From Bacteroidota bacterium (GTDB lineage Bacteria > Bacteroidota > Bacteroidia > Chitinophagales > Saprospiraceae), in NCBI GenBank assembly GCA_024280135.1, contig JAJRQS010000405.1:1-6550 (forward strand): a DNA stretch of 6,550 nt. Direction: 5' to 3'. The notes under the pieces were generated by a model that ran no database searches, had not been told where the DNA came from, and saw nothing but the letters and a program-made list of their open reading frames with translations. Below are positions 5,309 to 6,550 of this stretch, one piece after another. Positions within the stretch are counted from its first letter, which is position 1; every line of letters begins with the position of its first letter. The position numbers and the translations under genes are program-made.

Positions 5309-6141
5309 TTTCCTTTTGTAAAGTGCTGAAGCATGATGATTTCTTTTCCATTAAGATGTCGAAACCATCCGCGCTTCAAATCTTTTTTTGTTAGACCCGC
5401 AAAATAGACCCTATCTAGTTTTTCTACTTTGTAGTCTAATTGCTCAAAAATACGTCGGATTACACGATTCCAGCCTATGTGAATCTCTATTCCAACGTTA
5501 TTTTTGGGCTTTTTAGATATATAGCCGATTCCATCAACGATTGCGACGCCTTCTTCAAGCTTTATGCCCTTCTTGATCTTGGCTAGGTCTTTCTCTGTTA
5601 GCGGCTTATCCAGTGTAGCGTGGTATAACTTTTTCACTTCGCCCGAAGGATGACTCAATTTGTTAGCTAAGTCTCCATCATTCGTCAACAACAGTAACCC
5701 AGTCGTAGCCCGATCCAATCGCCCCACAGGAAAAATCCGTTGAGGAACTTTATCTCCTATTAAATCTAAGACCGTGCGGCGACCCCGCTCATCCTTAACC
5801 GTTGTAATCGTTCCTTTCGGTTTATTCATTAAGATATAAACTTTATCGAGTTGAGGAAAAAGCTTTTTGCCTTGATAACTAACGACATCTTTTTTGGTCA
5901 CCTCAAATCCAGGATTAAGGTTTACTTTGCCATTCACTTTAATTTGCCCATCCTTGACTAATTCTGCTGCCTTTCGGCGTGAACAAATGCCTGATAATGC
6001 CACATACTTATTGAGCCTAGTTTTATCCGCAAGGACTTGAGTCGATTTGACAGGTTTATTTAATAAATTAAAATCCTTTCCGGGTCGCTTCTTCTTTTTT
6101 ACTTTATCTCGTTGTCCCCTATGAAATTTTTTCTTCGCCAT
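5305..6141 (-). CDS. rluB: RsuA/RluB/E/F-family rRNA pseudouridine synthase
   Basis: The cytosolic enzyme isomerises a uridine, most likely in 23S rRNA near the peptidyl transferase centre as RluB does. It has 278 residues. A Lys/Arg-rich tail (1-40) precedes the S4 RNA-binding domain TRLNKYVALSGICSRRKAAE (41-60, extending to about 85). The catalytic domain has NKPKG (106-110), the signature GRLDRATTGLLLLTNDG (140-156) with catalytic D143, and IGWNRVIRRIFEQL (222-235). The last motif usually reads G(K/R)NR, so W224 is unusual. The C-terminal RGWFRHLNGKEI fits RluB better than RluF, but the subtype is not certain. The start ATG at 6141 follows an A-rich leader and lies about 27 bases from a -7 element. 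Its stop overlaps the stop of mltD by four bases in a convergent arrangement, with no terminator hairpin between them. Confidence 0.9.
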   Translation of the reverse strand: MAKKKFHRGQRDKVKKKKRPGKDFNLLNKPVKSTQVLADKTRLNKYVALSGICSRRKAAELVKDGQIKVNGKVNLNPGFEVTKKDVVSYQGKKLFPQLDKVYILMNKPKGTITTVKDERGRRTVLDLIGDKVPQRIFPVGRLDRATTGLLLLTNDGDLANKLSHPSGEVKKLYHATLDKPLTEKDLAKIKKGIKLEEGVAIVDGIGYISKKPKNNVGIEIHIGWNRVIRRIFEQLDYKVEKLDRVYFAGLTKKDLKRGWFRHLNGKEIIMLQHFTKGN

Positions 6142-6167
6142 GACCTTTATTGGATTTGTATATTATG

Positions 6168-6175
6168 CAAAGGTA
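6168..6175 (-). promoter_or_regulatory. possible promoter of the pseudouridine synthase gene, -7 element
   Basis: On the minus strand TACCTTTG (6175-6168) matches the Bacteroidota consensus TAnnTTTG and would give a leader of about 20 bases before the ATG at 6141. No TTTG or TTG lies at the expected distance upstream, so the -33 element is weak or absent. Confidence 0.45.
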
Positions 6176-6197
6176 CATTAAGTTTTACGTAGAAGGA

Positions 6198-6235
6198 CCA
6201 CGGAGGACGCGGATTGAGTAGATTCTTACGGATTT
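6198..6235. repeat. degenerate periodic repeat (CGGATT type)
   Basis: Four related words start at 6201 (CGGAGGACG), 6210 (CGGATTGAG), 6219 (TAGATTCTTA) and 6229 (CGGATTT), a period of 9 to 10 bases. Periodic text of this type is common between genes in many bacterial genomes, including Bacteroidota. Its function is unknown. Confidence 0.5.
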
Positions 6236-6430
6236 ATTGTAAAGGTCTTAACGTCTTTTTATTCAAGTGCCAATCGTTCAATTGCTAAATCGAGCAAGCC
6301 GATAGGAGGAATCGGAGCTGTTGGGGCAAATAACCGTACAAAGCACATCTTACACTTACGTTCAAATTGAAGAATATAAAAACTGTTACAGACTTATGCT
6401 GTTATGCCTCCTGACTAAAACCAATAACGA

Positions 6431-6550
6431 ATGCTAAAAAAAATAGATCCTTTTTACATCGCTTTAATTGCCCTGCTAGCAGGTTTTTTATGGTATCAAA
6501 AGTCTCTACAAGGACCGGATATCAGTGGCAAGATCGCGCCGGCTATCTCA
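6431..6550 (+). CDS. 5' end of a membrane-anchored protein, possibly thioredoxin-like (partial)
   Basis: Forty codons are open to the window edge from ATG 6431. Residues 1-5 are MLKKI, followed by a single hydrophobic segment FYIALIALLAGFLW (about 8-21) and then a hydrophilic stretch with GPDISGKIAPAIS. A short cytoplasmic head, one membrane anchor and a G-x-x-A-P-x-(I/F) motif just after it are typical of TlpA/AhpC-type thiol-disulfide proteins facing the periplasm. The Cys-x-x-Cys site would lie beyond the window, so the family is only inferred. It is divergent from the pseudouridine synthase gene. No clear promoter or strong ribosome binding site is seen ahead of it. Confidence 0.6.
   Translation, partial: MLKKIDPFYIALIALLAGFLWYQKSLQGPDISGKIAPAIS

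Overview
The window looks like chromosomal DNA of a Bacteroidota member, most likely of the Sphingobacteriales (Pedobacter/Sphingobacterium-like). This rests on the AT-rich composition, the DnaB sequence, TAnnTTTG-type -7 promoter elements and A-rich start regions with little Shine-Dalgarno sequence. The taxonomic placement is inference; no rRNA or other marker gene is present.

Layout. Positions 1-402 hold two leftward genes: the first 18 codons of an unidentified gene (1-56) and a 76-residue DUF4177-like protein (172-402). Positions 403-890 hold no gene but carry short dispersed repeat modules. Positions 890-1063 are the most interesting stretch: an AT-rich segment bounded by a perfect 11-bp inverted repeat, then six DnaA-box-like 9-mers within 89 bp, two of them exactly TTATCCACA. 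I propose this as a candidate chromosomal replication origin. It sits between leftward genes and rightward dnaB, so transcription on both sides runs away from it. dnaB (1300-2817) encodes a complete replicative helicase whose acidic C-terminal tip resembles that of SSB.

Positions 2818-3749 carry no credible gene. They hold two near-identical 223-bp direct repeats, each containing most of a 192-193 bp MITE-like element with terminal inverted repeats and conserved internal hairpins. Between and around them lie the same short modules found left of the candidate origin, so related repeats flank the origin/dnaB block on both sides.

A good Bacteroidota-type promoter (3750-3782) leads into a MltD-like lytic transglycosylase with LysM domains (3878-5308). 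It converges with a leftward RsuA/RluB-type 23S rRNA pseudouridine synthase gene (5305-6141), and the two reading frames overlap by four bases at their stop codons. A 289-bp gap holds a degenerate periodic repeat. The window ends in the first 40 codons of a rightward membrane-anchored protein, possibly a thioredoxin-like (TlpA-type) protein.

Functionally the window combines replication initiation (candidate oriC and helicase loading target), cell-wall remodelling and ribosome modification, which are ordinary core functions. The unusual material is intergenic: the DnaA-box cluster and the repeat elements.
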